A stretch of 64,000 nucleotides of DNA, taken from Streptococcus parauberis NCFD 2020. GTDB taxonomy: Bacteria > Bacillota > Bacilli > Lactobacillales > Streptococcaceae. The number at the start of each line of letters is the position of its first letter. Within the stretch, counting starts at the first letter, position 1. This document shows positions 23,197 through 32,553 of this stretch, in pieces. The notes below the pieces were generated by a model that saw only the letters and a program-made list of their open reading frames with translations, had not been told where the DNA came from and ran no database searches. The position numbers and the translations under genes are program-made. The DNA lies in assembly GCF_000187935.1 (NCBI RefSeq), contig NZ_AEUT02000001.1, positions 1,736,001 to 1,800,000 on the forward strand, read 5' to 3'.

Positions 23197-24099
23197 TTAT
23201 CCTTTATTTGAAGTATAAACACCAATCATAATAGCCAAAACACCAAAAATTTGCAAGCCCGTAAAAGATTCGCCTAAAATAAGCACACCAAACACAATAG
23301 CCACAGCCGTCGATACGCCAATAAAGGAAGCTGTTCGATTGACACCAATTTTGGCAATAGCCACATTTGATAAGAAGAAGGCCAAGACTGAACAACCAAT
23401 ACCTTGATAAAGAATGGCTAGCGCAAAAGTATTATTTTCAAATGGCAGAATGATGAGTTGTGATAAGTTTTGATGAACGATTGCTTCGCCTATAGCCAGG
23501 CTAGCGAATACCAGAAAACCAAGCAAAATCATGACGACGGTTAATTCTACTCCTGTAAAATGGCTAGCCTTGTCTACATAAACACAATAGAGGGCATAGG
23601 ATAGTACTGCTAGAAAGAGCATGGCATACCCTAGCACCGAAAAACTAGCTGACATGCCTACGGCCATAACACTAAGCAAAACACCTGAAACAGTTATTGC
23701 AATACCGACAATCTGATGCTTACTTGGCTTTTCTTTCAATATCAAAGTTGCCGCAATTAAAGCCATGACTGGAATTGAGGCTAAAAAGGCTCCACTTTCG
23801 GATGCTGTAGTTAAATTGATACCTAATGTTTCACCTAAAAAGTAGAGAACGGGACTAAAAATTGCTGCCAAAAGGACATACTTAATGGACTTGCCTTTAA
23901 AATTGACTCTTATTAATCCTATCACAAATAGGATTAGGAGAAAAAGTGCAGCCACTAGAAAACGCCAGCCAAGTAGAGCTAAAGCTGATGCTGTTTGGCC
24001 AGCTTCTTTAGTGAAAAGGTAGCTTAGCCCAAATAAAATTTCACATCCAATGGCACAAAGCGACCCTATGATAAGGTCTTTTTTGGTATTGTTTGTCAT
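23197..24099 (-). CDS. EamA/DMT-family transporter
   Basis: 300 residues, ten predicted helices in two EamA repeats of about 140 residues (first repeat ending KEKPSKHQIVGIAITVSGVL, second ending GESFTGLQIFGVLAIMIGVY). Members export or import metabolites such as amino acids or nucleosides; the substrate cannot be read from sequence. It begins 12 bp after the DinB gene. Confidence 0.85.
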   Translation of the reverse strand: MTNNTKKDLIIGSLCAIGCEILFGLSYLFTKEAGQTASALALLGWRFLVAALFLLILFVIGLIRVNFKGKSIKYVLLAAIFSPVLYFLGETLGINLTTASESGAFLASIPVMALIAATLILKEKPSKHQIVGIAITVSGVLLSVMAVGMSASFSVLGYAMLFLAVLSYALYCVYVDKASHFTGVELTVVMILLGFLVFASLAIGEAIVHQNLSQLIILPFENNTFALAILYQGIGCSVLAFFLSNVAIAKIGVNRTASFIGVSTAVAIVFGVLILGESFTGLQIFGVLAIMIGVYTSNKG

Positions 24100-24111
24100 T
24101 TCCTTTCCTAT

Positions 24112-24621
24112 CTATTTACCAAGAACCAATCGTCTTGTATAAACTGCTTGACCTGAATGCATGAGAGCATCGTCAATAGTTGAGACTAGGCGAACTGCGC
24201 GAGTGACTGGTGGATTCCAAGAACGATCAATAATTTCATCTAGACTGTTAAAATCAAGTTGACTGAGATAAGTCTTACTTAGGTTAAATGTGACCTTCAA
24301 GTAATCTATCAACAAATTCTTATCCTTAATAATGACTTTTCTTGCTTCCTCTGGACGATGTTTCCATTCTTCAGTGTCTCTTGGTAAATCAAATGCAAAG
24401 CGATCAACCCACCCCTGAGAAAAATAGAGTGCTTCCTCACCCTTTAGCTCTGATACTTGTTGATCCAACATCTTAGCAGTATGCCAAATCAACCATGAGA
24501 CTGATTTAATCAGTGGATCTGGCATGGTGTTTGCTTCTTCCAGGGTCATTTGATGGAAAGAATCTAAAAATCGTTCCTCAGATCGGTCCAATAAATCACA
24601 CAACAATTGTCTGTCAATCAT
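24112..24621 (-). CDS. DinB-family protein
   Basis: 169 residues, a four-helix DinB/YfiT-type protein: LLCDLLDRSEERFLDSFHQM, a conserved metal-ligand His in LIWHTAKMLDQQ, and DDALMHSGQAVYTRRLVLG at the end with the second His. Members bind Zn or Ni and may be thiol transferases. The GGAGGG ribosome site is clear. First gene of a DinB-EamA-YbaK operon. Confidence 0.82.
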   Translation of the reverse strand: MIDRQLLCDLLDRSEERFLDSFHQMTLEEANTMPDPLIKSVSWLIWHTAKMLDQQVSELKGEEALYFSQGWVDRFAFDLPRDTEEWKHRPEEARKVIIKDKNLLIDYLKVTFNLSKTYLSQLDFNSLDEIIDRSWNPPVTRAVRLVSTIDDALMHSGQAVYTRRLVLGK

Positions 24622-24707
24622 AATAATCCCTCCAGATAATCTTTCTTCTATTATACCATGGTAGACAGCCTGAATCCCTCTCCTAAAATGGCAAAAAAAA
24701 GAGAAAA

Positions 24708-25511
24708 CTATTTAGCATTCTCTTTTTCAAATTGATTTAATAATTTTTGTAAGTGGTCAACTGTTAATATAAATTGATTTGCACCCGAAACTAATTCTTT
24801 TCCAATCGCAAAGCCATAGGTTGCCTGTCTTAACATTTCTATATCATTGTGGTCATTTCCAAAAGCAAGATATGCTTGGGCACCGATTAATCTAGAAAGA
24901 GCGGCATACTTATCATTTCCTTTTGCTGTAATGACAAGTTCCTTTTCTAACGGATGATAAACATAAGAAATGCCTTTTATGTCAGAAAAATGAGCAAGCC
25001 TTTCAGAAGATACATCAAACAGGATAATTTTACTGACTTTACTATTCCTTATAGGCTGAGCCTTTGCCAATCGTCCACTGTCTAGTTTTTGCAAAATATG
25101 ATTTTGAGAATTTCTAATTCTAGCTGTATAATCCCAATCATAATCAAAAATATAATCTAAATCTTCCCTGTCCATAATTACTCTAATTGCAGCAACAGCT
25201 TTAACAGGAATGGATTCCATTAGAATGATTTGGCCATCCTGACGATACATGCTTCCATTCCCACCGATTAAATCATTATCTGGAAAATCATTTAAAAGTG
25301 GCAACATATCACGAATCGGACGAGCGGACGCAAAAATGATGTTAAAACGACTATTTAAGAGTTGCAAGATTTCGTTAAGACCATCAGCAATCCTTATCCC
25401 ATCAAAAACCAGTGTTCCGTCCAAGTCAAAGACTAAATAAGGTGTCTCATTCATAATGATTTGTTTTTTTAAACTTCCTTGATTATCTTTACCCATTTCA
25501 GCCTCTATCAT
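24708..25511 (-). CDS. Cof-type HAD phosphatase
   Basis: 267 residues. HAD motif I VFDLDGTLVFDG, motif II in IIFASARPIRDM, Lys in the KGNDKYAALSRLI segment, and motif IV FGNDHNDIEMLRQA (G-N/D-D-x-x-D). This is the Cof-type cap class acting on sugar phosphates or flavin/pyridoxal phosphates. The start used, ATG 25511, is four bases after the CPBP gene stop and has a distant AAAGGAG; a start at the internal Met near residue 20 would give a more typical N-terminus. Confidence 0.88.
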   Translation of the reverse strand: MIEAEMGKDNQGSLKKQIIMNETPYLVFDLDGTLVFDGIRIADGLNEILQLLNSRFNIIFASARPIRDMLPLLNDFPDNDLIGGNGSMYRQDGQIILMESIPVKAVAAIRVIMDREDLDYIFDYDWDYTARIRNSQNHILQKLDSGRLAKAQPIRNSKVSKIILFDVSSERLAHFSDIKGISYVYHPLEKELVITAKGNDKYAALSRLIGAQAYLAFGNDHNDIEMLRQATYGFAIGKELVSGANQFILTVDHLQKLLNQFEKENAK

Positions 25512-25514
25512 ATC

Positions 25515-26429
25515 TTATGAAATTTCTCCTTTTTTCAATTGCCAAGCTAGTATAGCAATTCCAACAAAAAGAACAAGACTTGCCATAAGACTACCTTCAG
25601 TCCCAAAAGCTCCGCCTGATAGCCAGTCCGGTGCACCAACCTTGCTTTTGAATGTTAGAATCGAAGCCCCCGTCTGCGAACCACTGACTGCAACACCAAA
25701 GAAATTACCTTGCATAAAATTCCATGCTCCGTGAAGACCAGCCACACCCCAAATATTATCCGTTTTCAGCATGTAAAGTGCCATTAGGAAACCAGATAAA
25801 ATGAGACTAAGCATAGAAGCAATGGTCACATGATCATTTCCTAAATGCATAAGACCAAAAAGACTACTTGACACTGCAACTGCTATCGCCAAATTACTTC
25901 GCTTATTTATGAGAGGTAGGAACCACCCTCGGGTAATCAACTCCTCAGTCCCTCCTTGAATAAACCATAAGGGAATTAAGGAAAGTACATACCAGATGGT
26001 TTTACTGGATAAGTCAACTTTATCAAAAGTCAGACCTCCAAATAGATAGGATAGTAAAAAGGCACTTGATAAAAGAACTGTTCCCCAGAACCAACCTTTG
26101 GCAATCTCGAAAGCCCATTTCTGCTTAAAAAAACCGAGACTGGTAATTGGTCGATTTTCAAACCACTTTACCCAAGCCATTAAGGCCAACGCTGCCCCAG
26201 CAAATCCCAATAATTCAAAATGCATACTTTGCATCATATTCAAGACATTACCCGTATGACCATCTTTTAGTAAACTATATATAAAAAAAACAAGTAGTGA
26301 AAGTAAAGAATAAATAGTCACTCCTACGAACATAGCGACCTGTGTCATCACACAAGCCAAGATAATGATAAGCCAAGCTGGCCATTTTTGGTAGCGGTCA
26401 GTATTAAATGACAACATTTTATTAGCCAT
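25515..26429 (-). CDS. CPBP-family intramembrane protease (CAAX-like)
   Basis: 304 residues from the ATG at 26429 (GAGG six bases upstream). Eight or so membrane helices; the catalytic motifs are GGTEELITRGWFLP (E-E-x-x-x-R) and LFGLMHLGND (His in F-x-x-x-H). Streptococcal members often protect against self-made bacteriocins or act in membrane stress. It is cotranscribed with the downstream HAD gene. Confidence 0.88.
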   Translation of the reverse strand: MANKMLSFNTDRYQKWPAWLIIILACVMTQVAMFVGVTIYSLLSLLVFFIYSLLKDGHTGNVLNMMQSMHFELLGFAGAALALMAWVKWFENRPITSLGFFKQKWAFEIAKGWFWGTVLLSSAFLLSYLFGGLTFDKVDLSSKTIWYVLSLIPLWFIQGGTEELITRGWFLPLINKRSNLAIAVAVSSSLFGLMHLGNDHVTIASMLSLILSGFLMALYMLKTDNIWGVAGLHGAWNFMQGNFFGVAVSGSQTGASILTFKSKVGAPDWLSGGAFGTEGSLMASLVLFVGIAILAWQLKKGEIS

Positions 26430-26495
26430 AATCATCCTCATTTCATTCTTATCTTGTTATAATAATACAATTGTCTTCTTATTTCAAGTGAAAAT

Positions 26496-26525
26496 AAAAA
26501 AACAGCCCTAAGGACTGTTTTAAAA
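26496..26525. terminator. Intrinsic terminator
   Basis: AACAGCCCTAAGGACTGTT-type hairpin with A/T-rich flanks, directly after the aquaporin stop codon on the minus strand. Confidence 0.75.
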
Positions 26526-27179
26526 TTACTTGTCTTCGCTTGTTAACCATTTAGCAAAAACTGCTGCTAATGCGCCACCAAGTTCAGGTGCTAAGAAGTA
26601 AACCCATAAATGACTCAAACTAGATCCACCTGCTAATAAAGCTGGACCAAATGAACGAGCAGGATTTAATGATGCACCTGTCAAGCTAATTGTTGTAAGA
26701 ATTAATAGCGTTAGTGACAAGCCGATAATTAAGCCGGCAAAATTTGGATTACCAAATCTATTATCAGTTACTAGTAAGATTAATGTTACAAACAAGAAAG
26801 TAGCTAAAGTTTCAACTAAAATCGCCATCCCAGCTGAAATAGTTGGAAAATCATTTTGTGCTAGCATATTTGCTGGTAAGCCTGCTGCTTTAACAAATAA
26901 GGCAATAAGGCCTGCTGCTATGAGTCCGCCAACAAATTGGGCAAGCATGTAAAATCCAGCATCTTTACCGGAAATTTTCTTTTGAATTAACATGGCTGTT
27001 GTAACGGCTGGGTTAAAATGACCACCCGAAATACTACCAAATGTATAGGCTGAAATAGTAATAGCTAAACCAAATGCCATGGCAATGGCCAAAACACTAC
27101 CTTTTGTAATAACAGCTGTCGCAGAGCCGATAAAAACTAGTAAAAATGCACCAAAAAATTCTGAAATATATTTTTTCAC
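26526..27179 (-). CDS. Aquaporin Z-like MIP channel
   Basis: 217 residues, six helices and two NPA half-helices: SGGHFNPAVT (first) and GASLNPARSFGPALLAG (second), with the N-terminal KKYISEFFGAFLLVFIGS of AqpZ. Short loops and Arg after the second NPA favour a water channel over a glycerol facilitator. Monocistronic. Confidence 0.9.
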   Translation of the reverse strand: MKKYISEFFGAFLLVFIGSATAVITKGSVLAIAMAFGLAITISAYTFGSISGGHFNPAVTTAMLIQKKISGKDAGFYMLAQFVGGLIAAGLIALFVKAAGLPANMLAQNDFPTISAGMAILVETLATFLFVTLILLVTDNRFGNPNFAGLIIGLSLTLLILTTISLTGASLNPARSFGPALLAGGSSLSHLWVYFLAPELGGALAAVFAKWLTSEDK

Positions 27180-27271
27180 AACAATCTCCTTAATATTATG
27201 TTCTGATTCAAGTATAGATGATTTATGAAGTAATTCAAATTTTTTGATTATAAAAACATTTTAGCCATAAT

Positions 27272-28309
27272 TTAGATGGACTTTTCATTAGAAAAACGGA
27301 TTAAGCCTGTTTCTGCATCAACATAAGCTACTGGACCAAACGGGATAATGGCCCTTGGGGTCGCATGACCAACATTTAGATTAGCCACTATAGGGATATC
27401 CTGATCAACTACTGTTAGTAAGTTTTCCTTATATTCTTGATCGAAGGTTTCGTCCATCGGTTTACCAACAAGCAGTCCAGAAATGACAGAGAAGATACCT
27501 GTTTCTTTTAGAGCTAGTAACATTTTTTTATGGAGGGCTGGTTCCGGTTTTTCTTCACTAGTTTCAAGCAATAAAATTTTTCCTGTCCAATCTTGCAAAC
27601 TTGGGAATAAGTCATATTTTTTGCAGAGCTCAACGCTATCTCCATGTCGCTCATTATTAAAGAGATCATAGAGGGATTCTAAACACCCTCCCAATATAGG
27701 GCCACTAAATTTTCCAGAACCTTTTAACAGTTGGAAACCCTGATTATCATGGGAAATACGTGGTGTACCTAGGGCGTCCTCCGAAAAATCAGTCCGTTCA
27801 TCATACCAAACATCGCTAGCTTTTATTTCAGAAATCTTTCCTGTTCTGATCAATTCTTTGAAATAGTGCTCAGTGTAGGGAAGCATGTCCTTGTCCAACT
27901 CGCAAATATCTGGTAGGAAAGCCTGCCCGTAGAAAGTTTGAATTCCAAGTTTGTGCAACATCAGGTGATTCATCGTCGTGTCTGAGAATCCTAAAAAAGG
28001 CTTTTGTTGGATGACTTTTTCAAGTTCATTATTCTCAAAGAGGTAAGGTAAAAGGCGGTAAGTATCTTCACCACCAATGGCGCAGAGAATCAAATCAATA
28101 TCTGGATCAGCAAATGCTTGGATTAAATCCTCAGCACGTGCTTTAGGATTGTCTTCAATAAAGTCGACACCCTTTAAACTGTGGGGTAGAAAAACAACTT
28201 TCAAGCCCATGTCTTCAAGTCGTTGAATTCCAAGTAGGACTTCATGTTTAACCATTTGTTCACCAATAATACCACTGGATAAACTAACTATACCAATTGT
28301 TTTAATCAT
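27272..28309 (-). CDS. S66-family peptidase (LD-carboxypeptidase / MccF-like)
   Basis: 345 residues. I start at the ATG at 28309; the GTG 9 bp upstream is inside the AGGAGGTG ribosome site. Family landmarks: IGIVSLSSGI at the N-terminus, ILCAIGGEDTYRLLPYL, nucleophile Ser in FLGFSDTTMNHLML, a C-terminal catalytic Glu in ILLLETSEE, and His in LNVGHATPRAIIPFG. Members trim murein tetrapeptides or cleave acyl-sulfamoyl nucleotides (microcin C self-immunity). No signal peptide. Confidence 0.88.
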   Translation of the reverse strand: MIKTIGIVSLSSGIIGEQMVKHEVLLGIQRLEDMGLKVVFLPHSLKGVDFIEDNPKARAEDLIQAFADPDIDLILCAIGGEDTYRLLPYLFENNELEKVIQQKPFLGFSDTTMNHLMLHKLGIQTFYGQAFLPDICELDKDMLPYTEHYFKELIRTGKISEIKASDVWYDERTDFSEDALGTPRISHDNQGFQLLKGSGKFSGPILGGCLESLYDLFNNERHGDSVELCKKYDLFPSLQDWTGKILLLETSEEKPEPALHKKMLLALKETGIFSVISGLLVGKPMDETFDQEYKENLLTVVDQDIPIVANLNVGHATPRAIIPFGPVAYVDAETGLIRFSNEKSI

Positions 28310-28381
28310 CAGATACACCTCCTTAGTTTTTTTATTATAGCATAATTGTTAATGATTTTGATTTATTGATTTCAACTTCGT

Positions 28382-28840
28382 TCAGTCAATTATATCTTGG
28401 CTATCAACCTTATCATTTTTTATCATTGTACTTTTATTAATACCATCTGATACAAACCTAAAAACTAAGAAAGTTGCAGCTGAATTTGTACTATCTAATT
28501 AATCGATGAATTGATCTTTTAACCCTAATTACATCACCTGTTGTTACATTAAAGCTTTCTATTCTATTTTCTTCAAATACTTGAATTTTTCCTTGTCCAG
28601 TTAAGATGTATAGGACTTCCTCTATTTTTATATGGCGATGCTAATCTTGATGGCTTTGGTCTGGTATCAGATTATGATGTACTTCAAATTCACTAGAACT
28701 ATAATAATCTACTTCCGTTCCATTTTCTTTTCTTATGTTGATTGCTTCTGCTTTACTAATGATTTCAATACCTTTTTTTCCATAATCGCCATACCTTTCC
28801 TTTTTAGGTAAATTATAGTCTGATTTAGTTATTATATGGT
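28382..28840 (-). pseudogene. Cupin-domain protein, broken
   Basis: On the minus strand one frame reads YGDYGKKGIEIISKAEAINI, VDYYSSSEFEVHHNLIPDQS, an in-frame TAG, then HRHIKIEEVLYILTGQGKI (the H-x-H and E of a cupin), VTTGDVIRVKRSIHRLI and another TAG at 28491-28493. A one-base shift continues the frame as STNSAATFLVFRFVSDGINK to a TGA at 28382-28384. At least one nonsense and one frameshift mutation; no start codon is left. Confidence 0.7.
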
Positions 28841-28851
28841 GATGATTCTAA

Positions 28852-28878
28852 CAAAAAAAGACTAGTTTTTAACTAGTC
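28852..28878 (-). terminator. Intrinsic terminator
   Basis: On the minus strand GACTAGTT-AAA-AACTAGTC is followed by seven T, 4 bp after the zinc-ribbon gene stop. Confidence 0.75.
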
Positions 28879-28881
28879 CTT

Positions 28882-29157
28882 CTACTTAGCGTTCCGCCAG
28901 CGTTTTGTCTGTTTTAAGACCATTGGATAGGTCATTTTGAAAATCACTTTTGCCAGAGTACTCCCTTCTCCTTTAGAAATACCTTTCCGTCCTAAGGCAA
29001 CCATTTGTTCAAAGGTGATATCTGGAGATAAAAATTTGCCATTTACATAGCATAAATAACAATACTCATCAGATTTTCATCCTTTATCATTGCTTCCTCT
29101 TAAATCTTGTCCCTTTGGCATTAAAAGCATAGCACATGATTGACACATTTTCTCCAT
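28882..29157 (-). pseudogene. Zinc-ribbon protein with one in-frame TGA
   Basis: 92 codons from an ATG at 29157 to TAG at 28884-28882: MEKMCQSCAMLLMPKGQDLR, GSNDKG, TGA, KSDEYCYLCYVNGKFLSP, then DITFEQMVALGRKGISKG. The C-x-x-C pairs of a putative zinc ribbon flank the stop codon, which splits them. A single base change would restore it. Confidence 0.7.
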
Positions 29158-29282
29158 TGTTTTCCTCCGTCTTCAAGTTTTATTTATCATATCCAATGAA
29201 GAATCATACCTTTTCTGAATTTTTCAATAAAAAAAAGCGTACTTCAATACGACTTCTTTTAATGTGGTGACATAAAAGGCTA

Positions 29283-29621
29283 TTATTTCCCTTTTATTTC
29301 CCCTATAATCACTGACAAGGCGTTTATAATACGATCTTGTTGACCTGAAGATAGTTCTTTAATTTGCATCATGAGATCTGATAGATCAGAATTTTCTTCA
29401 ATTAAACTAATATCAAAAAATCCTTCAAAATCAACTTCTAGTGCCTTCATGACCTTTTCCAGAGTCTTCACCTTTATGTTTGTGGACTGATTTTCTAATT
29501 TATACACATAATTAGTCCCGAGGTCTGCTTTTTCCTCTAGTTGCTCTTGGGTCATCCCACGTTCCAACCTTAAAAGTCGAATTCTCTTGGAAATATATTC
29601 CTGTAATATTTTATTATCCAT
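29283..29621 (-). CDS. XRE-family transcriptional regulator
   Basis: 112 residues. Helix-turn-helix at residues 12-65: RIRLLRLERGMTQEQLEEKA, DLGTNYVYKLENQSTNIKVK, ending VMKALEVDFEGFF, followed by a short helical tail. Such 110-residue XRE proteins are frequent relics of mobile elements or controllers of small loci. No obvious partner gene is adjacent. Confidence 0.88.
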   Translation of the reverse strand: MDNKILQEYISKRIRLLRLERGMTQEQLEEKADLGTNYVYKLENQSTNIKVKTLEKVMKALEVDFEGFFDISLIEENSDLSDLMMQIKELSSGQQDRIINALSVIIGEIKGK

Positions 29622-30262
29622 TAATTTTTACCTCATAACATTAATTCTACACATATATCACAAAATTTTTTAGATTTTTTAATGACATTTTTATTCCCTT
29701 TCAACCTTTAAAGGTTTTTCTTTCCTATTTATTCAATAACACAAGTAACTATTTCTCTGAACATAAACTTTTAAAGGTTGTAATTTAAAAAGAATTGTTT
29801 TCAGAAAACATCATTATTTCATCATAAACCAATTAGAACCTTTCTAATTAACCTTATTTATCAAGCAAATGATTAAAAGAATCAATTTCTTTACTTGTCT
29901 ATTTACGATATCCAATTAAAATAATATCTGAATTAACGTTCAAAATTAAACTTTAAAAGAAGGACTAATGATACTTGAATAAAAAGAAAAGACATTAGGA
30001 TTTTGCAACAATGCATACCATCCCAATCCCTCAATTTTTGCGTCCACACTTGTTTAGACCTATCCTAATCACTGAAATATATAGTATAGTACAACTACTA
30101 TACTATATATTTCAGTGATTAGGATAATATAAACTTATATATTTCAAAATTGTAATACAGTTCTAAAATGACTGTAACAATAAAATATAAAATCAATCCC
30201 AACTTATTATCTAAGCTTTTTTGCAGACTGTGTTATAATGATTGTGTCAAGGAGGATTCAAA
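29622..30262. other. Intergenic with inverted repeats
   Basis: 640 bp without a gene. It contains AACCTTTAAAGG near 29703-29715 and the related AAAGGTTG near 29772, a possible operator or distant stem for the XRE regulator, and the 66-bp palindrome at 30061-30126. The PgpA promoter lies at the right end (TATAAT near 30234). Confidence 0.5.
30061..30126. repeat. Perfect 31-bp inverted repeat with 4-nt loop
   Basis: Arms 30061-30091 and 30096-30126 are exact reverse complements (outer part TATCCTAATCACTGAA, inner part TATATAGTATAGTA) around CAAC. There is no T-run, so it is not an ordinary terminator. Candidates are a non-autonomous mobile-element fossil, a cruciform site or a double-stranded RNA source. 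Confidence 0.9.
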
Positions 30263-30772
30263 ATGAATAATAGTTATCAATTAAAAGAGATTTCCAGTCA
30301 ATTATTAGTCGAACGTGGTGTTAGCCTTGATGATATTGCTGACATCGTTTTATCTTTACAAAACAAATATATTCCAAATCTGAATAAAGAAGAGTGTTTA
30401 GAAAGTATTGCTGCCGTTTTGAAAAAAAGAGAAGTTCAAAATGCTATCATAACGGGGATTGAATTAGACAAATTAGCTGAGCAAGAGCTTCTGTCTAAGC
30501 CACTATTAACTATTCTGATGAAAGATGAAGGCTTGTATGGGATAGATGAAATTTTGGCACTTTCAATTGTCAATCTCTATGGTTCAATTGGATTCACTAA
30601 CTACGGTTACCTTGATAAAATTAAACCTGGCGTTATCGCCAAGCTTAACGAAAAAGATGGTAAACAATGTCATACTTTCTTAGATGATATCGTAGCAGCC
30701 ATTGCTGCGGCTGCCGCTAGCCGTCTAGCTCATAATGACCCAGATAAAAGTGCCATTACTAACCAACAATAA
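30263..30772 (+). CDS. pgpA: Phosphatidylglycerophosphatase A family protein
   Basis: 169 residues from the ATG at 30263, directly after AAGGAGG; an upstream in-frame reading has no ribosome site. The PgpA-like fold is recognised by LKEISSQLLVERGVSLDDIA, GIELDKLAEQ, LYGIDEILALSIVNLYGSIG and GYLDKIKPGVIAKLN. The Firmicutes version (YutG-like) is soluble, without the C-terminal membrane helices of the E. coli enzyme. It dephosphorylates phosphatidylglycerophosphate in phospholipid synthesis, or a related substrate. Confidence 0.88.
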   Translation: MNNSYQLKEISSQLLVERGVSLDDIADIVLSLQNKYIPNLNKEECLESIAAVLKKREVQNAIITGIELDKLAEQELLSKPLLTILMKDEGLYGIDEILALSIVNLYGSIGFTNYGYLDKIKPGVIAKLNEKDGKQCHTFLDDIVAAIAAAAASRLAHNDPDKSAITNQQ

Positions 30773-30774
30773 GC

Positions 30775-30806
30775 AAAAAACCTCTATTAGAAAATAGAGG
30801 TTTTTT
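30775..30806. terminator. Intrinsic terminator
   Basis: AAAAAACCTCTATT-AGAA-AATAGAGGTTTTTT after pgpA; it also serves the convergent alkaline phosphatase gene. Confidence 0.85.
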
Positions 30807-30840
30807 CAACGACTTTTTAGGAGGAAGCCTTATTGGTTAA

Positions 30841-32553
30841 TTAATTTTTCTTTGGTGCTTTTAAGCCAACACCACTTGGTTTTTTGGATTTCTTCTCAAC
30901 TTCTTTTTTCGGTTTTGAATCTTTTCCATTGAAGCCCATAGCTTCACCCATGCGCACAGCTACATCTGTATCATCATACTCGCCGTCAAACATGAAAGCA
31001 CCTGAACCCATAGCATAGACAGGAACTTTTTCACCTGAGTGGTCAGTTGTTGACCAAGCAAGTCCAGCCTTCTTATCTAGAATACGAGTTGCTGTAATTG
31101 AAACTGGAATATAGCCACCATAATTGGTATCTTGATCATCAGATTCTTTTTTAGACTCTTCAAAAGCTGCTCTCAAGGCCTCATATTCTTCTTTAGAACA
31201 TAAGCCACGATCTTTAGCTTTTTCTTCAAGGTAAGCATCTTCATCAGCATTGCTTACTTTTTCAGACGGTGCATCTTCTTTCAAAGTTAAACCAAAGTAG
31301 TCTTCAATTTTTGATGCAAAGTCTTTGAAAGACATATCAGGATTTGCTTCTAATTCTTTGGTTACAAGATTATCAAATTCAACCTGTGAACCTTTTTGTT
31401 TAGTTAATTGATCAAAGTAAGTTTCATAACCAGTTGATTCGTTACCGATCGTAAAGCCACCTGTTGAATGGTCTGCCGTTACAACAATTAGCGTTTCATC
31501 TGGATGTTCGTTATAAAAATCAACAGCTGACTGAATTGATTTTTGGAATCCAATGACTTCATTAACTGTTGTTGCTCCATCGTTTGCATGCTCAGCCCAG
31601 TCGATTTTACCAGATTCAGCCATCATGAAGAAGCCTTCAGGATCATCTTCCATTACTTCAATCCCTTTTTTGACCATATCATTAAGATTTTGCGTACCTT
31701 TTTTCTGATCTATCTGATATGGCATTGCGCCATCATCTTGAAGATCTTCTGAAACAATGTAAGTCTTCTTCGATTTAGGATTGACTTTTTTAGCTTCATC
31801 TTTGGTTTCGACGACATTGTAGCCCTTGTCTTTCAAGACATCATAAAGGTCCTTTTGATCTTCATTTTCACCTTTACGATCCATTAAAGAACCCCCAGCG
31901 AAGAAGTCAAAATTTGATTCTGCCATCTGTAAACCAATTGAATAATTTGATTTACGTGATTCTTCATTAGCATAGAAAGCAGCTGGTGTTGCATGGTTAA
32001 GTGTAACAGTTGTTAAAATCCCAACAGATTTCCCAGCCCGTTTAGCTTTTTCAGCTACAGAGTCACTTGATTTTGAGAAGTCGCCATTAAGGCCAATTGT
32101 ATTGGTTTGTGTTTTATTTCCTGTGGCAAAGGCTGTCGCTGTGGAAGCCGAATCAGGAATGAAAGAGTGACAATCATATTGTGACTTTAAGCCAATGACT
32201 GGCATCTCAGTGAAATTCATGCGTGTAGGATAAACTTCATCTTTATTGGTCTTAGTAAATCCTAAATAATCCTCAGCTGCCGTTACTGGGGTAACACCCA
32301 TCCCGTCACCAATAAATAAGAAAACATATTTTGCTTTGTTCTCATTAACTTTAGAGTAATCCTCAGTTTTTGGACGCTTCGCATCATACATTTGAACAGC
32401 TTTACCATTAGCTGTTTTCTTAGCTAATTTAGTGCTATTTGCTGCATCAGTATCAATTTTGACATCGGCTTGTTTTGAACAAGCTCCTAATAAAATAGAT
32501 GATGCTATGAGAAGTGTACCTATCTTTTTAAACGAATGTGTAGTTACTGCCAC
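30841..32553 (-). CDS. Lipoprotein alkaline phosphatase
   Basis: 570 residues. The start is GTG at 32553, seven bases after AAAGGAG; an upstream TTG precedes that site. Signal peptide with lipobox LLGAC (Cys about residue 25). Catalytic core of the alkaline phosphatase superfamily: FLFIGDGMGVTPVTAAEDYL, nucleophile Ser in FIPDSASTATAFATGNKT, GKIDWAEHAND, VVTADHSTGGF and WSTTDHSGEKVPVYAMGSGA. An inserted Lys/Glu-rich segment (about 420-470) and a Lys/Pro-rich C-terminus are unusual. It releases phosphate from extracellular phosphomonoesters. Secreted alkaline phosphatases are uncommon in streptococci. Confidence 0.92.
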   Translation of the reverse strand: MAVTTHSFKKIGTLLIASSILLGACSKQADVKIDTDAANSTKLAKKTANGKAVQMYDAKRPKTEDYSKVNENKAKYVFLFIGDGMGVTPVTAAEDYLGFTKTNKDEVYPTRMNFTEMPVIGLKSQYDCHSFIPDSASTATAFATGNKTQTNTIGLNGDFSKSSDSVAEKAKRAGKSVGILTTVTLNHATPAAFYANEESRKSNYSIGLQMAESNFDFFAGGSLMDRKGENEDQKDLYDVLKDKGYNVVETKDEAKKVNPKSKKTYIVSEDLQDDGAMPYQIDQKKGTQNLNDMVKKGIEVMEDDPEGFFMMAESGKIDWAEHANDGATTVNEVIGFQKSIQSAVDFYNEHPDETLIVVTADHSTGGFTIGNESTGYETYFDQLTKQKGSQVEFDNLVTKELEANPDMSFKDFASKIEDYFGLTLKEDAPSEKVSNADEDAYLEEKAKDRGLCSKEEYEALRAAFEESKKESDDQDTNYGGYIPVSITATRILDKKAGLAWSTTDHSGEKVPVYAMGSGAFMFDGEYDDTDVAVRMGEAMGFNGKDSKPKKEVEKKSKKPSGVGLKAPKKN

